In this document: positions 1 through 7,578 of the stretch, one piece after another
Layout: every line of letters begins with the position of its first letter
Numbering within the stretch: position 1 is the first letter of the stretch
DNA from: CAYLNK01 sp964384675
Lineage (GTDB): Bacteria; Acidobacteriota; Thermoanaerobaculia; UBA5066
DNA: 20,715 nt
Assembly: GCA_964384675.1 (NCBI GenBank)
Contig: CAYLNK010000091.1
Span: forward strand, 1 to 20,715
Direction of reading: 5' to 3'
The notes under the pieces: generated by a model
What the model was told of the DNA's origin: nothing
Database searches by the model: none
Seen by the model: the letters and a program-made list of their open reading frames with translations, nothing else
Made by a program: the position numbers and the translations under genes

Positions 1-79
1 CCCCTGGCGAGGGGATCGCGGGGCCTGCGGGGGGCTCCGGCGCCGCCCCCCGCACCCCTGGCGAGGGGATCGCGGGGCC
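1..79 (+). repeat. Tandem GC-rich hairpin repeat (54-base period) inside a coding frame
   Basis: The 25 bases at 1-25 recur exactly at 55-79, giving a 54-base period. Between them lies a perfect inverted repeat with 10-base arms (26-35 and 45-54) around a 9-base loop (36-44). The period is a multiple of three and the frame stays open through it, so it is translated as part of the DUF1446 gene into a Gly/Pro/Ala-rich linker. The unit resembles, in layout and sequence, the reverse complement of the elements at 7467-7572: G6 arm, CTCCG-containing loop region, C6 arm, then a C run ending in TGG. The array may continue upstream of the window, since base 1 falls inside a unit. Confidence 0.85.
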
Positions 80-1337
80 GCTCGTCTCGGCCTACGCGTA
101 CCTCGGCGCGCGCCCGATCGCCGAGGCGCTCGCGCGAGGCGCGGACGTCGTGATCACCGGGCGCGTCGCCGACGCGTCTCTCACGCTGGGGCCGCTCGTC
201 GCCGCGCACGGCTGGCGCTGGGACGACTGGGACCTCCTGGCCGCCGGGACCGTCGCGGGACACGTCCTCGAGTGCGGCGTGCAGGCGACGGGCGGCAACC
301 TCACCGACTGGCGCTCGGTGCGCGGCCTGGCCCGCGCCGGCTACCCGATCGCCTGGGTCGAATCGGACGGCACGGCCGTGATCACGAAGCACCCGGACAC
401 CGGCGGCGCGGTGACGCGGGCGACCGTGCTGGAGCAGCTGCTGTACGAGATCGGCGACCCGCGCGCGTACGCCACGCCCGACGTCACGGCGGACTTCACC
501 TCGATCCGGCTGGACGACCTGGGCGGCGACCGCGTGCGGATTTCCGGCGTCCGGGGCGTGCCGCCGCCCCCCACGCTCAAGGCCGGGTTTCTCGTCGAGG
601 CGGGGTGGAAGGCCGCTGGCACGTACCTCTTCGGCCCGCCCGACGCGCGCGAGAAGGCGGCGGGAATGGCGGAGATCGCCTGGGAGCGCCTGGGACGCGT
701 GTTCGAGGAGACCGGCACCGAGATCGGGCCGGACACCGTGCGCCTCGCGGTGCGCGACCGCGATCGGGCGGCCGTCGAGCGCTTCTCGCGACGCTTCGTC
801 TCGCTCGCCCTCTCGGGTCCGCCCGGCGTGACGATCCCGGGCGGCGGACGACCGCCGGTGCAGGAGGTGTACGCGTTCCACGCGGGCGCGGTCGCGCGCG
901 ACGCCGTACACCCCACGGTGACGCTGGACGGCGCGACCTGGGAGGTGCCGGCGACAGCGGCGGAGAGCCGCGCGCTGCCGGAGCCGCCCCCGCAGGCGCT
1001 CGCGGAGCCGCCGGAGGGGAGCGCGAGCCCGGTGCGTCTCCTCGACCTGGCGTTCGCCCGCTCGGGCGACAAGGGGAACGCCGCCAACATCGGTGTCGCG
1101 GCGCGGAGCGAGGCCGCGTGGGCCCGCCTGCGGTCCGGCCTCACGGCGGAGCGGGTGCGGCGCGCTCTCGAGGACACCGGCGTGACGCGCGTCATCCGGT
1201 ACGAGCTGCCCGGCCTGATGGCGCTGAACTTCGTCCTGGAGGGCGCGCTCGGCGGGGGAGGGATCGTCTCGCTGCGGAGCGACCCGCAGGGGAAGCTCCT
1301 GGCGCAGCGCCTCCTCGACTCGATCTTCCTTCTCTGA
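1..1337 (+). CDS. Acyclic terpene utilization AtuA-family protein (DUF1446), 3' part
   Basis: The 5' end lies outside the window; the frame is open from base 3 (about 444 residues seen), whereas two-domain family members are usually near 550-600. The segment AYLGARPIAEALARGADVV followed by ITGRVADASLTLGPL and ECGVQATGGNLTDW is the conserved core of DUF1446/AtuA proteins. The C-terminal part, with RSGDKGNAANIGVAAR, is the AtuA-like C-terminal domain. Family members are known from acyclic terpene (citronellol/geraniol) catabolism and sit near acyl-CoA carboxylases, but no partner is visible here, so the substrate is unknown. The sequence just before AYLGA is an in-frame tandem repeat replacing what is a variable linker in relatives. 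It ends 15 bases before the next gene, probably in one transcript. Confidence 0.85.
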   Translation, partial: PGEGIAGPAGGSGAAPRTPGEGIAGPLVSAYAYLGARPIAEALARGADVVITGRVADASLTLGPLVAAHGWRWDDWDLLAAGTVAGHVLECGVQATGGNLTDWRSVRGLARAGYPIAWVESDGTAVITKHPDTGGAVTRATVLEQLLYEIGDPRAYATPDVTADFTSIRLDDLGGDRVRISGVRGVPPPPTLKAGFLVEAGWKAAGTYLFGPPDAREKAAGMAEIAWERLGRVFEETGTEIGPDTVRLAVRDRDRAAVERFSRRFVSLALSGPPGVTIPGGGRPPVQEVYAFHAGAVARDAVHPTVTLDGATWEVPATAAESRALPEPPPQALAEPPEGSASPVRLLDLAFARSGDKGNAANIGVAARSEAAWARLRSGLTAERVRRALEDTGVTRVIRYELPGLMALNFVLEGALGGGGIVSLRSDPQGKLLAQRLLDSIFLL

Positions 1338-1352
1338 CCGATACTCCCCGCC

Positions 1353-2480
1353 GTGGACACGCTGACCCACGGCCTCGCCGGGGCCCTCCTGGCGCGGGCG
1401 CTCCCGCCCCTCGCCGATCCCGAGGCCGACGCGCGCCTCCGCCGGCGAGAGGCGTGGCTCGGCTTCTTCGCGGCGATGTTCCCGGACGCGGACGTCCTGG
1501 CGTCGCCCGGCTCGGCCGCCTTCTACATCACCCAGCACCGGGGGCTGACGCACTCGTTCCCGCTCGTCCCGTTCTGGGCGCTGCTGCTCGGCGCCGCCGC
1601 CCTCTGGCGCCTCCGGGACGTGCCGCGTGGGCTCGCGCTCTGGCGGCTGACGCTCGTGGCCGGCGTCGGCGTGGCGTCTCACATCGTCCTCGACTGGATC
1701 ACCTCCTGGGGGACGATGTTCCTCTCGCCCGTCTCGTGGCACCGCTTCGTCCTGGACTGGGTCTTCATCCTCGACGGTCCGCTCTCGGCGCTCCTCGCGT
1801 TGGGCCTCCTCGCGCCGTTCGTCCTGGTGCGGCGTCCGGCGGCGACCCGGCTCGCCGCGCGTCTCTCGCTCGTGGCGGCCGGGCTCTACGTCGGCTTCTG
1901 CGGCCTTCGGCATCACGAGGCGATGGTGGTGCTTCGAAGGCTGGAGCCGCCCGGAACGCTCGTCCGCGCGGCGATTCCTCAGCCGCTCTCGCCCAACCGG
2001 TGGCTCCTCCTCGCCGACGACGGGACGAGCGTCCACGCCAGCTTCGTCGACCTCTCCCGCCACGGAAAGGAGGCGCTGCCGCCGCTCCCGGACTCGGAGC
2101 TGGAGTCGATCAGGCCGTCGCTCGAAGGGCTCGGGAGGCTGGTCGCGAGGCTCGACGCGGTCTACCGCTCGCCGGACGACCCGGGCACGCGCGCGATCCC
2201 GAAGGCCGACGGGCCGTACGCCCGACGGACGCTCGACGAGGGGCGCTCCGGGATCTTCGGGAGGTTCGCGCGGTTCGCGGCGGCGCGGGAGCGGCGCGAG
2301 CCGGACGGCCGGATCACCGTCGTCCTGCGCGACGTGCGGTTCGGCTACCTCGCCCCGGCCGTCGACCCGTTCACGTACGTCGTGACGTACGCGGCCGACG
2401 GGAGGGTCGCGTCGGCGGGCTTCCCGTCGCGGCGCTGGGCGGACGAGTCCCGCGGCGGCGCGATCCCAGCAGCGCCCTGA
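1353..2480 (+). CDS. Membrane-bound metal-dependent hydrolase, YdjM/DUF457 family
   Basis: A 375-residue protein starting at GTG, 15 bases after the upstream stop; no ATG or Shine-Dalgarno fits better. The N-terminal half has the family's His/Asp pattern: MDTLTHGLAGALLARAL at the start, FPDAD at about 43-47, HRGLTHS at 62-68, and SHIVLDW with H110 and D114. Hydrophobic helices lie around 70-85, 98-115, 132-160 and 170-185. These residues are thought to bind metal at the inner membrane in YdjM-like proteins, whose substrate is not settled. The C-terminal half (about 195-375) is soluble and charged and matches nothing I recognise; it is longer than the short YdjM proteins and recalls relatives with an added soluble domain. 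It ends three bases from the stop of a converging gene. Confidence 0.82.
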   Translation: MDTLTHGLAGALLARALPPLADPEADARLRRREAWLGFFAAMFPDADVLASPGSAAFYITQHRGLTHSFPLVPFWALLLGAAALWRLRDVPRGLALWRLTLVAGVGVASHIVLDWITSWGTMFLSPVSWHRFVLDWVFILDGPLSALLALGLLAPFVLVRRPAATRLAARLSLVAAGLYVGFCGLRHHEAMVVLRRLEPPGTLVRAAIPQPLSPNRWLLLADDGTSVHASFVDLSRHGKEALPPLPDSELESIRPSLEGLGRLVARLDAVYRSPDDPGTRAIPKADGPYARRTLDEGRSGIFGRFARFAAARERREPDGRITVVLRDVRFGYLAPAVDPFTYVVTYAADGRVASAGFPSRRWADESRGGAIPAAP

Positions 2481-2483
2481 TGC

Positions 2484-2915
2484 TCAGCGATCGTGGATCG
2501 GCTGGATGATGACCGTACGCTCCTCGACGGCGTCCGTGCGGAACGCGGTCGTGGGGCCGGTCGTCTCGTCGTGCGGGTTCATCCCGCGAAACGGCAGCGG
2601 GGGCGGGGCCACGGGCCCGGTGGCGGTACCCGTGGGCATCGGCGGCGGGACGATGGGCGCCGTGGTGAGAGGCTGAGAGGGCTCGTCGTCGGCGACGGGG
2701 ACCGGCGCGGCCGCCGGCGTGACGAGAGCGGGCCTGGCGTGGCTCGCGCTCTCGTCGGCGAGGCGCCCCTCGCGGAATCGCTTGAGCAGGATCACCCGGT
2801 CCTCGTCGAGGAGCCCGCTCATCGGGTAGCACTGCTGCGAGGCCAGGAGCTCGATGGCCGTGTAGACGCTCATCCCGAGCTCGTCCGCGACCTGCCCGAT
2901 CCACTTCACCGCCAT
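2484..2915 (-). CDS. Small protein with IF2_N-like head and proline-rich tail
   Basis: A 143-residue protein with a strong ribosome site, AGGAGG, 5 bases before ATG. Residues 3-48 (VADELGMSVYTAIELLAS, then LLDEDRVILLKRF) resemble the IF2_N fold from the N-terminus of translation initiation factor IF-2, a small three-helix domain also found in assorted other bacterial proteins. Residues 60-143 are low-complexity, rich in Pro, Ala and Thr, and probably disordered. No catalytic motif is visible, and it is far too short to be IF-2 itself. It follows the coiled-coil gene by 31 bases on the same strand and is probably co-transcribed with it. Function is unknown; nucleic-acid or ribosome contact is only a guess from the head domain. 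Confidence 0.72.
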   Translation of the reverse strand: MAVKWIGQVADELGMSVYTAIELLASQQCYPMSGLLDEDRVILLKRFREGRLADESASHARPALVTPAAAPVPVADDEPSQPLTTAPIVPPPMPTGTATGPVAPPPLPFRGMNPHDETTGPTTAFRTDAVEERTVIIQPIHDR

Positions 2916-2946
2916 CGTTTCCTCCTGTCCGGGCGCGTCCGGTCCG

Positions 2947-3846
2947 TCAGCCGAAGACGGCCCCGGCGATCTCGGGCTCCACGAACACGCCGGTCAGCTC
3001 GCACCGCACGGCCACCGCGTTGGCGGCCTTCTTGAGCCCTTCCTCGACCGAGAGGAACAGCTCCAGGGCCGCCTCCTCGGGTGAGCCGGACGGGACTTCC
3101 ATCTCGAAGCGCACGACGCCGTCCCGGCGGACCGGGCGCGGGGCGGCCGGCCCGAGGGTCTCCGCGGCCGAGGCGTAAGCCCCGTACAGCAGCGTCGCCG
3201 CGAGGTCGGTCTGACCGGACGGGCCGACCTCCTCCGCGAACCCCATGGCCACGATGGCGCGAGGGGAGGAGCCCTCGATCCCGGCGTAGGCGAGCGTCGC
3301 CCGGAGGATGTCGTCCGGCGACGGCGGCGGCGCCACCAGCGGTCCGATCTTGGCGATCAGCTCCGTCCGCTCGCGCATCAGGGCGCGACGCGCGGCGTCG
3401 GGGATCGGGTGGGCGGAGTCCTTCAGGAACGTCTCGATCTGGAAGTAGTTGTCCATCATCCGGCCGGTGTCGGCCTGGGCCAGGAGCCGCTCCCGCTCCG
3501 CGTGGAAGTCCTGCCGGAGAGTCCGGAAGTCCGTGGCGAGCTTCTCCGCCGCCATCCGGTCCCCGTCGAAGCGGGCCCGGATCGCCTCGGCCTTCCGCTG
3601 CTTGGTCTCCTCCTCGCGCGCTTCGCGCCGCTGGTCGAGGTCCAGGATCTCCTGCTCCACGCGGACGATGTCGTCGGCGAGCCGGTGGAGGCCCTCCTCG
3701 AGCATCGCGATCTCGTCCCGCTTCCGCTTCGCCTCGGCGGACAGCTCGTCGATCCGCGAGCGGCGCTGCGCGGTCTCGTTCCGTAGGAGGTCGTGGGCCG
3801 CGCGGCGATCGGCGTCGATCCGGAGGAAGTCCTTCAGAAGGCTCAT
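2947..3846 (-). CDS. Coiled-coil protein of unknown function
   Basis: A 299-residue protein. I chose the ATG at 3846 (MSLLKDFLRID) over an upstream in-frame codon at 3900 because AGGAG lies 5 bases before it and the upstream extension would overlap miaE. Residues about 10-130 are a long heptad-like helix rich in Glu, Arg, Lys and Leu (for example RKRDEIAMLEEGLHRLADD), predicted as coiled coil. The C-terminal half is a mixed globular region ending in a segment with regular strands (VRFEMEVPSG, ALELFLSVEEGLKKA). There is no signal peptide or membrane helix, so it is probably cytoplasmic. A -10-like box at 3877-3882 could drive it together with the following small gene. I do not recognise the family. 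Confidence 0.75.
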   Translation of the reverse strand: MSLLKDFLRIDADRRAAHDLLRNETAQRRSRIDELSAEAKRKRDEIAMLEEGLHRLADDIVRVEQEILDLDQRREAREEETKQRKAEAIRARFDGDRMAAEKLATDFRTLRQDFHAERERLLAQADTGRMMDNYFQIETFLKDSAHPIPDAARRALMRERTELIAKIGPLVAPPPSPDDILRATLAYAGIEGSSPRAIVAMGFAEEVGPSGQTDLAATLLYGAYASAAETLGPAAPRPVRRDGVVRFEMEVPSGSPEEAALELFLSVEEGLKKAANAVAVRCELTGVFVEPEIAGAVFG

Positions 3847-3876
3847 GGACGCTCCTGGGAGAGTGGTGAGCGGGAG

Positions 3877-3882
3877 TCTATA
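3877..3882 (-). promoter_or_regulatory. Possible -10 box for the coiled-coil gene
   Basis: On the - strand this reads TATAGA, an AT-rich hexamer in very GC-rich surroundings, 30 bases before the ATG at 3846. It overlaps the TAG stop of miaE. A convincing -35 box is not visible. Transcription from here would give a leader of about 24 bases carrying the AGGAG ribosome site. Confidence 0.35.
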
Positions 3883-4483
3883 ACGGGCCCGCGGGAGCAT
3901 GGACCGTGACCTCGCGGCCGGGCGGCCCCGCGAGGGCGGCGGCCTCGACGTCGGCCAGCTCCTCGAGCCGCGCCCTCACCGCGGCCTCCCCGGCGTGCGC
4001 GACCGCGAGCTCGACGTAGATGGGACCGTGCCGCTCCTCGGCCTCGGCCAGCTCCGCGTAGAGGCGGGCGAGCCGGGCGTCTTTCACGTGGGGCCCCAGC
4101 CTCTCGAAGCGCTCGTGGCTGCGGGCCTCGATCAGGGCCGCGACGAGGAGGAGGTCGAGGCCCCGCGCCGGCTCCGCCCCACCCCGGCAGGCGGCTCGCA
4201 GCGCGGCGACGTAGAAGTTCCGGCGCTTGGTGGGGAGCGAGGCGCCGAGGCGCCGGGCCTCCCGGGTCACCTTCCGGAAGTGCCGCAGCTCCTCGGCCGC
4301 CAGGGCGGAGAGGCGGTCGACGAGCATGGCGTTGCCCGGGTAGGCGCCGACGAGCGACAGCGCGTGGACCGAGGCCTGCAGCTCGCACACCGCGTGATCG
4401 GCCACGAACTCCGGCAGGTGCGCCATGGAGCGGATGGCCCAGGAGGCAGGGGTCGCGGTACGGAGCGGGATCGGGATCGTCAT
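3878..4483 (-). CDS. miaE: MiaE-type tRNA (ms2io6A37) hydroxylase
   Basis: A 201-residue diiron protein of the MiaE family (PF06175), which hydroxylates the isopentenyl side chain of modified A37 in certain tRNAs using O2. Ferritin-like iron-ligand positions are all present: E34 (DHAVCELQAS), E65 and H68 (AEELRHF), E119 (LIEARSHERF), E149 and H152 (EAEERH). Length matches the family. The start at 4483 is fixed by an ATGA overlap with the stop of the upstream membrane-protein gene, implying translational coupling. A much longer open frame runs upstream but overlaps the membrane protein and has no family similarity. Neither miaA nor miaB, which make its substrate, is in the window. MiaE assignment is firm at family level; the exact tRNA substrate is inferred. 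Confidence 0.88.
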   Translation of the reverse strand: MTIPIPLRTATPASWAIRSMAHLPEFVADHAVCELQASVHALSLVGAYPGNAMLVDRLSALAAEELRHFRKVTREARRLGASLPTKRRNFYVAALRAACRGGAEPARGLDLLLVAALIEARSHERFERLGPHVKDARLARLYAELAEAEERHGPIYVELAVAHAGEAAVRARLEELADVEAAALAGPPGREVTVHAPAGPL

Positions 4484-5463
4484 GGGACCGCAGGTCCCTC
4501 GATCTTCTCGGGGGCTGGACGGGCCACCTCGGCGACCCGGCGCAGGAACGACGCGGCGGCCCCGAGGAACGCGACGCGGGAGGCGAGCCGGACCAGCACG
4601 ATCACCTGCTGCGCCGCCACGAGGAGGACGAGGACGCGCGTGTCGGCGCCGTCCCAGACCGGTCCGAAGAGGCCCCAGATCGCGAGCGGCACGAGCGCCG
4701 TGACGCCGAAGGCCACCTCGAGGAGGAGCGTCTTCACCGGGCGCCCCGCCACGAACGCCAGCCCCGACGCGAGCGCCCGGAAGGGGTTGCCGTTGCGCGA
4801 CAGCCCCATCGCCGCGCGCGCGAACGTGAGGACGGTGCGGATGAGGCCGGCCACCACGAGGAAGGCGCCGAGCCGGAGGAACGCGAGGGCGACCGCCTCC
4901 CACTCGTAGCGGAGCGAGCTGGGCTCGTAGAGGGAGGCGGACGCCGCGAAGATCACGCGATAGGCCGCGACGATCGCGCCGATCGAGATCGCGCCGAGCA
5001 CGAGCGACGAGAACGCGAAGCGACCGCAGTCCGCCCCGAACGCGGAGAGGCTGGCGCGGTCGCGATCGCTCCCGAGGCGGCCGGCGAAGCCGCCCGCGAG
5101 GACCGAGGCGACGAGGGCGTTGAGGAGGCCCAGGAAGAGGAGGCTCCCGGCGAGCCCCTGCCCGGAGGCGAGCCCTTCGGTGACCGGCTCGCCGGTCACC
5201 AGCTTCTCCCAGGTCGAGAGGTCGCCCAGGACGTCGGGCCGGCGGCGGGTGAAGTGCGAGAAGAACGTGGCGTCGGCACGGGCCTGCAGCGTCGCGCCCC
5301 AGGGGCTGGCGTCGAGGGTCTGGTGGAGCGCGCTCTCCACCGGCCCGGCGAGCGCGATCGCCAGGCCGGCGTTCACGAGAAGGGCCAGGAGGAGGGCCTT
5401 CCAGGCGGTCGCGGCCAGGACGACGCCCTTGGCGTAGAGGACCGGAAGCGCCTCCCGCCTCAT
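4480..5463 (-). CDS. Six-helix membrane protein of unknown function
   Basis: A 327-residue integral membrane protein. Hydrophobic segments lie near 13-39, 102-126, 148-172, 190-213, 243-266 and 275-301. Between the first two is a roughly 60-residue hydrophilic segment (about 41-101) likely to lie outside the membrane. The layout recalls uncharacterised bacterial proteins with scattered membrane helices and no catalytic motif; I do not recognise a family. It overlaps the M1 peptidase gene upstream and miaE downstream by four bases each (ATGA both times), so the three are almost certainly one transcript with coupled translation. A role with the exported M1 peptidase is possible from context only. 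Confidence 0.8.
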   Translation of the reverse strand: MRREALPVLYAKGVVLAATAWKALLLALLVNAGLAIALAGPVESALHQTLDASPWGATLQARADATFFSHFTRRRPDVLGDLSTWEKLVTGEPVTEGLASGQGLAGSLLFLGLLNALVASVLAGGFAGRLGSDRDRASLSAFGADCGRFAFSSLVLGAISIGAIVAAYRVIFAASASLYEPSSLRYEWEAVALAFLRLGAFLVVAGLIRTVLTFARAAMGLSRNGNPFRALASGLAFVAGRPVKTLLLEVAFGVTALVPLAIWGLFGPVWDGADTRVLVLLVAAQQVIVLVRLASRVAFLGAAASFLRRVAEVARPAPEKIEGPAVP

Positions 5464-7451
5464 CGGCCACCTCCGGGCAACGCCGTCCCGAGGAGCGCGA
5501 ACGACTCGAGGACGTTCTGCGCCCAGAAGCGGAGACGGTGCCCCCAGCGGTCGGCGGCGCGCCGGTCGGGCTCCACCAGGCGGCCGTTGTTAGTGCGGTC
5601 GACGTCGAGGAGGAGCTTGGCGTCGGGGTCGACCACGGCCGAGAGGAGGCGCGGCCCGGTGATCCGGTACCGGATCCAGCCGTCGCGGCCGCTCCAGGTG
5701 CGGCGCTCCGTCTTGCCGCCGGCGAATCGGAGCTCGACGTCCACCGGCCACACCGCGCCGCCCAGCCGCTGCACCACCACGATCGACTCGTAGCGCACGT
5801 CCTTCGCCGGGCCGCCCTTCTGGAGCTTCGGGGGGTCGCCGAGGTAGCCGGCGGGCGTCTGGACGCGGGTGGAGGTGGCGGCGGTGACGGCGTAGTCGAA
5901 CGTCTCCGTCGTCCCCCACGCCTCGTCGAGGAGCGCGGTCGCGCCGGGGCCGGCCACCTCCCGCGCCACACCGAGGAAATCGGCGCTGGTCGGGTGCCGG
6001 AACGCGAACCGGGTGGCGTACGTCTTCAGCACCCGGGCCCAGGTCTCCGCGCCGAGCGTCCGCTCGCACGAGGCGAGGGCCAGCGCCGTCTTCGAGTAGG
6101 CGTTGGCCCGCACCGCCGACAGGTCGAGGTCGCGAAACGAGGGGACCCGCGTGGCGTCGGATCGGGAGGTGACCTGCCAGTCGAGCGCGCGTTCGCTCGG
6201 AGCCTGCGGGTACGGCAGCCGGATCGATCGGAAGACGACCGGGAGGCCGAAGAACCGCTTCGTCAGGAACGGGTCGCCGAATACCTTTCGGAGGACGCGA
6301 TGGGTCGAGTAGGTGTTGAAGCCCTCGTCCAGGTGCGCCTCCTCCACCTCGTTCGAGGCGAGGATCCCGTGGAACACCTGGTGCCCGACCTCGTGGACGG
6401 TCACCCCCTCCGGCGAGTGGGAGCCCCGCGGCGCGAGCCACGAGGCTCCTCCGGTGATGAGGGTCGGGTACTCCATTCCGCCGGTGTTGGATCCATGCGG
6501 CGGGTCGACGATGGTGAGCGACGGGTACGGGTACGGCAGGTACCAGGACCCGTACGAGGCGAGCGCCGCCCGCGCCGCCGCGAAGTACCGGTCCCGCACG
6601 CGGCGGTGGTCCGGCTGAAGGAAGAGCAGCAGCTCGACGGACGGGAGCCCGTGGCTCGAGAAGGTGTCCCGGTGCACCTCGAAGCGGGGCGAAGCCGTCC
6701 AGGCGAAGTCGTGCACGTCCTCGGCGACGAAGCGGACCCGGACGCGGTCTCCGGGCAGGTCGGCGCTCTCACGCAGGACGCCCGTCGCGCCGACCTTCTC
6801 CTTCAGCTCGTGCGGGAGGCTGAGCGTGACGTCGTAGTCGCCGAAGTCCGCGAAGAACTCGGTTCGGGCGTGGAACTGGTGGGCGACCGAGCCCGCGACG
6901 GCCAGCTTCGGGAACCACTGCGCGGCCAGGACGTAGTCGTCCTTCCATCCGGTCCGCGCGACGGCGCGCGGCAGGCGCGTCACGAAGTCGACGTCGAAGA
7001 CGAGCGTCTCGCCCGGGGCCACCGCGCGCGGCAGCGGGATCGCCGCGAGCGTGCGGTCGTCCGGGTTGCGGTCGTCGGGCGAGACGAAGCGGACGGCGGG
7101 CGTGAGGTCCGTGCCGTCCGACAGCGCGATCCGGTTGATGTCGATGAAACCGTACCGGCTCTCGTCGGTCCGCTTCGGCCGCGTCCGCCCCCCGGGGAGC
7201 GCGTCCTCCCGCAGCCAGGTGGAGAGGTCGTTCCGGAACCCGTTCAGGTAGAGGTGGAGCGCGAGCTCCCCGATCGGGGCGTCGGTCCGATTCACGAAGG
7301 TGACCGTCTCCTTGCCGTCGATCCGGTGCTCGCGCGCCTCGTACGACGCCTCGATCCGGTACGACGCGACGGGCGGCACCCGCGATCCCGCCTCCGCTGC
7401 GTGCGGCGCGGCGGAGGCGAGGAGGAGGAGGGGAACGAGCAGGCGGCGCAA
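5460..7451 (-). CDS. Secreted M1-family zinc metallopeptidase
   Basis: A 663-residue protein of peptidase family M1. The zinc site is complete: HEVGH at 353-357 and E376 exactly 18 residues further on (AHLDEGFNTY), the HExxH-x18-E signature. The upstream GGMEY at 324-328 is a variant of the aminopeptidase GxMEN motif, with Tyr replacing Asn as in several bacterial M1 branches. Residues 1-22 (MRRLLVPLLLLASAAPHAAEA) are a signal peptide, so it acts in the periplasm or outside. The N-terminal beta domain spans about 30-250. The start is TTG: no ATG or GTG lies in frame before the Leu-rich signal, and TAGGAT sits 8 bases upstream. First gene of the operon with the membrane protein and miaE. Confidence 0.9.
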   Translation of the reverse strand: MRRLLVPLLLLASAAPHAAEAGSRVPPVASYRIEASYEAREHRIDGKETVTFVNRTDAPIGELALHLYLNGFRNDLSTWLREDALPGGRTRPKRTDESRYGFIDINRIALSDGTDLTPAVRFVSPDDRNPDDRTLAAIPLPRAVAPGETLVFDVDFVTRLPRAVARTGWKDDYVLAAQWFPKLAVAGSVAHQFHARTEFFADFGDYDVTLSLPHELKEKVGATGVLRESADLPGDRVRVRFVAEDVHDFAWTASPRFEVHRDTFSSHGLPSVELLLFLQPDHRRVRDRYFAAARAALASYGSWYLPYPYPSLTIVDPPHGSNTGGMEYPTLITGGASWLAPRGSHSPEGVTVHEVGHQVFHGILASNEVEEAHLDEGFNTYSTHRVLRKVFGDPFLTKRFFGLPVVFRSIRLPYPQAPSERALDWQVTSRSDATRVPSFRDLDLSAVRANAYSKTALALASCERTLGAETWARVLKTYATRFAFRHPTSADFLGVAREVAGPGATALLDEAWGTTETFDYAVTAATSTRVQTPAGYLGDPPKLQKGGPAKDVRYESIVVVQRLGGAVWPVDVELRFAGGKTERRTWSGRDGWIRYRITGPRLLSAVVDPDAKLLLDVDRTNNGRLVEPDRRAADRWGHRLRFWAQNVLESFALLGTALPGGGR

Positions 7452-7459
7452 GGTCCGCG

Positions 7460-7465
7460 ATCCTA
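7460..7465 (-). promoter_or_regulatory. Possible near-leaderless -10 box for the M1 peptidase operon
   Basis: The - strand reads TAGGAT here, 8 bases before the TTG start at 7451, with no recognisable Shine-Dalgarno sequence in between. The spacing would put the transcript start within a few bases of the start codon. No clear -35 box is seen; the hairpin repeat begins at 7467, directly upstream. Confidence 0.3.
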
Positions 7466-7466
7466 G

Positions 7467-7572
7467 CCCAGGGGGGGAGCGGGGGGACCGGTCTCGGAGG
7501 TCCCCCCGACGGCAGACACCGACGGCCCGGCCCAGGGGGGCGCGGGGGGACCGGTCTCGGAGGTCCCCCCGA
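7467..7572 (-). repeat. Pair of GC-rich hairpin repeats downstream of the DUF2911 gene
   Basis: Two near-identical copies (7467-7509 and 7531-7572) are separated by 21 unique bases. Each contains a perfect inverted repeat with 10-base arms and a 9-base loop: arms 7480-7489 and 7499-7508, and arms 7543-7552 and 7562-7571. Read on the - strand, each hairpin is followed by a C run ending in TGGG, the layout also seen at 26-61 on the + strand. They begin 7 bases after the DUF2911 stop and end just before the M1 promoter region. They could end or stabilise the DUF2911 transcript, but no T tract follows, so they are not standard intrinsic terminators. Confidence 0.85.
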
Positions 7573-7578
7573 ATACCC

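Noticed and set aside
272..2509. 745-codon open frame on + strand across the AtuA and YdjM-like genes
   Set aside because: Out-of-frame shadow: extremely Arg/Pro/Gly-rich, no family motif, and both overlapping genes are recognisable in other frames.
4484..5971. Upstream extension of the miaE frame
   Set aside because: It overlaps the membrane protein and the M1 gene in another frame with low-complexity sequence; MiaE similarity begins at the ATG at 4483.
5538..7466. 642-codon open frame on + strand antisense to the M1 peptidase
   Set aside because: Antisense shadow; no start signals and biased composition, while M1 motifs are intact on the other strand.
7467..7572. Hairpin pair read as a CRISPR array
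   Set aside because: Only two units, each itself a strong hairpin with G/C runs, one 21-base spacer and no cas genes.
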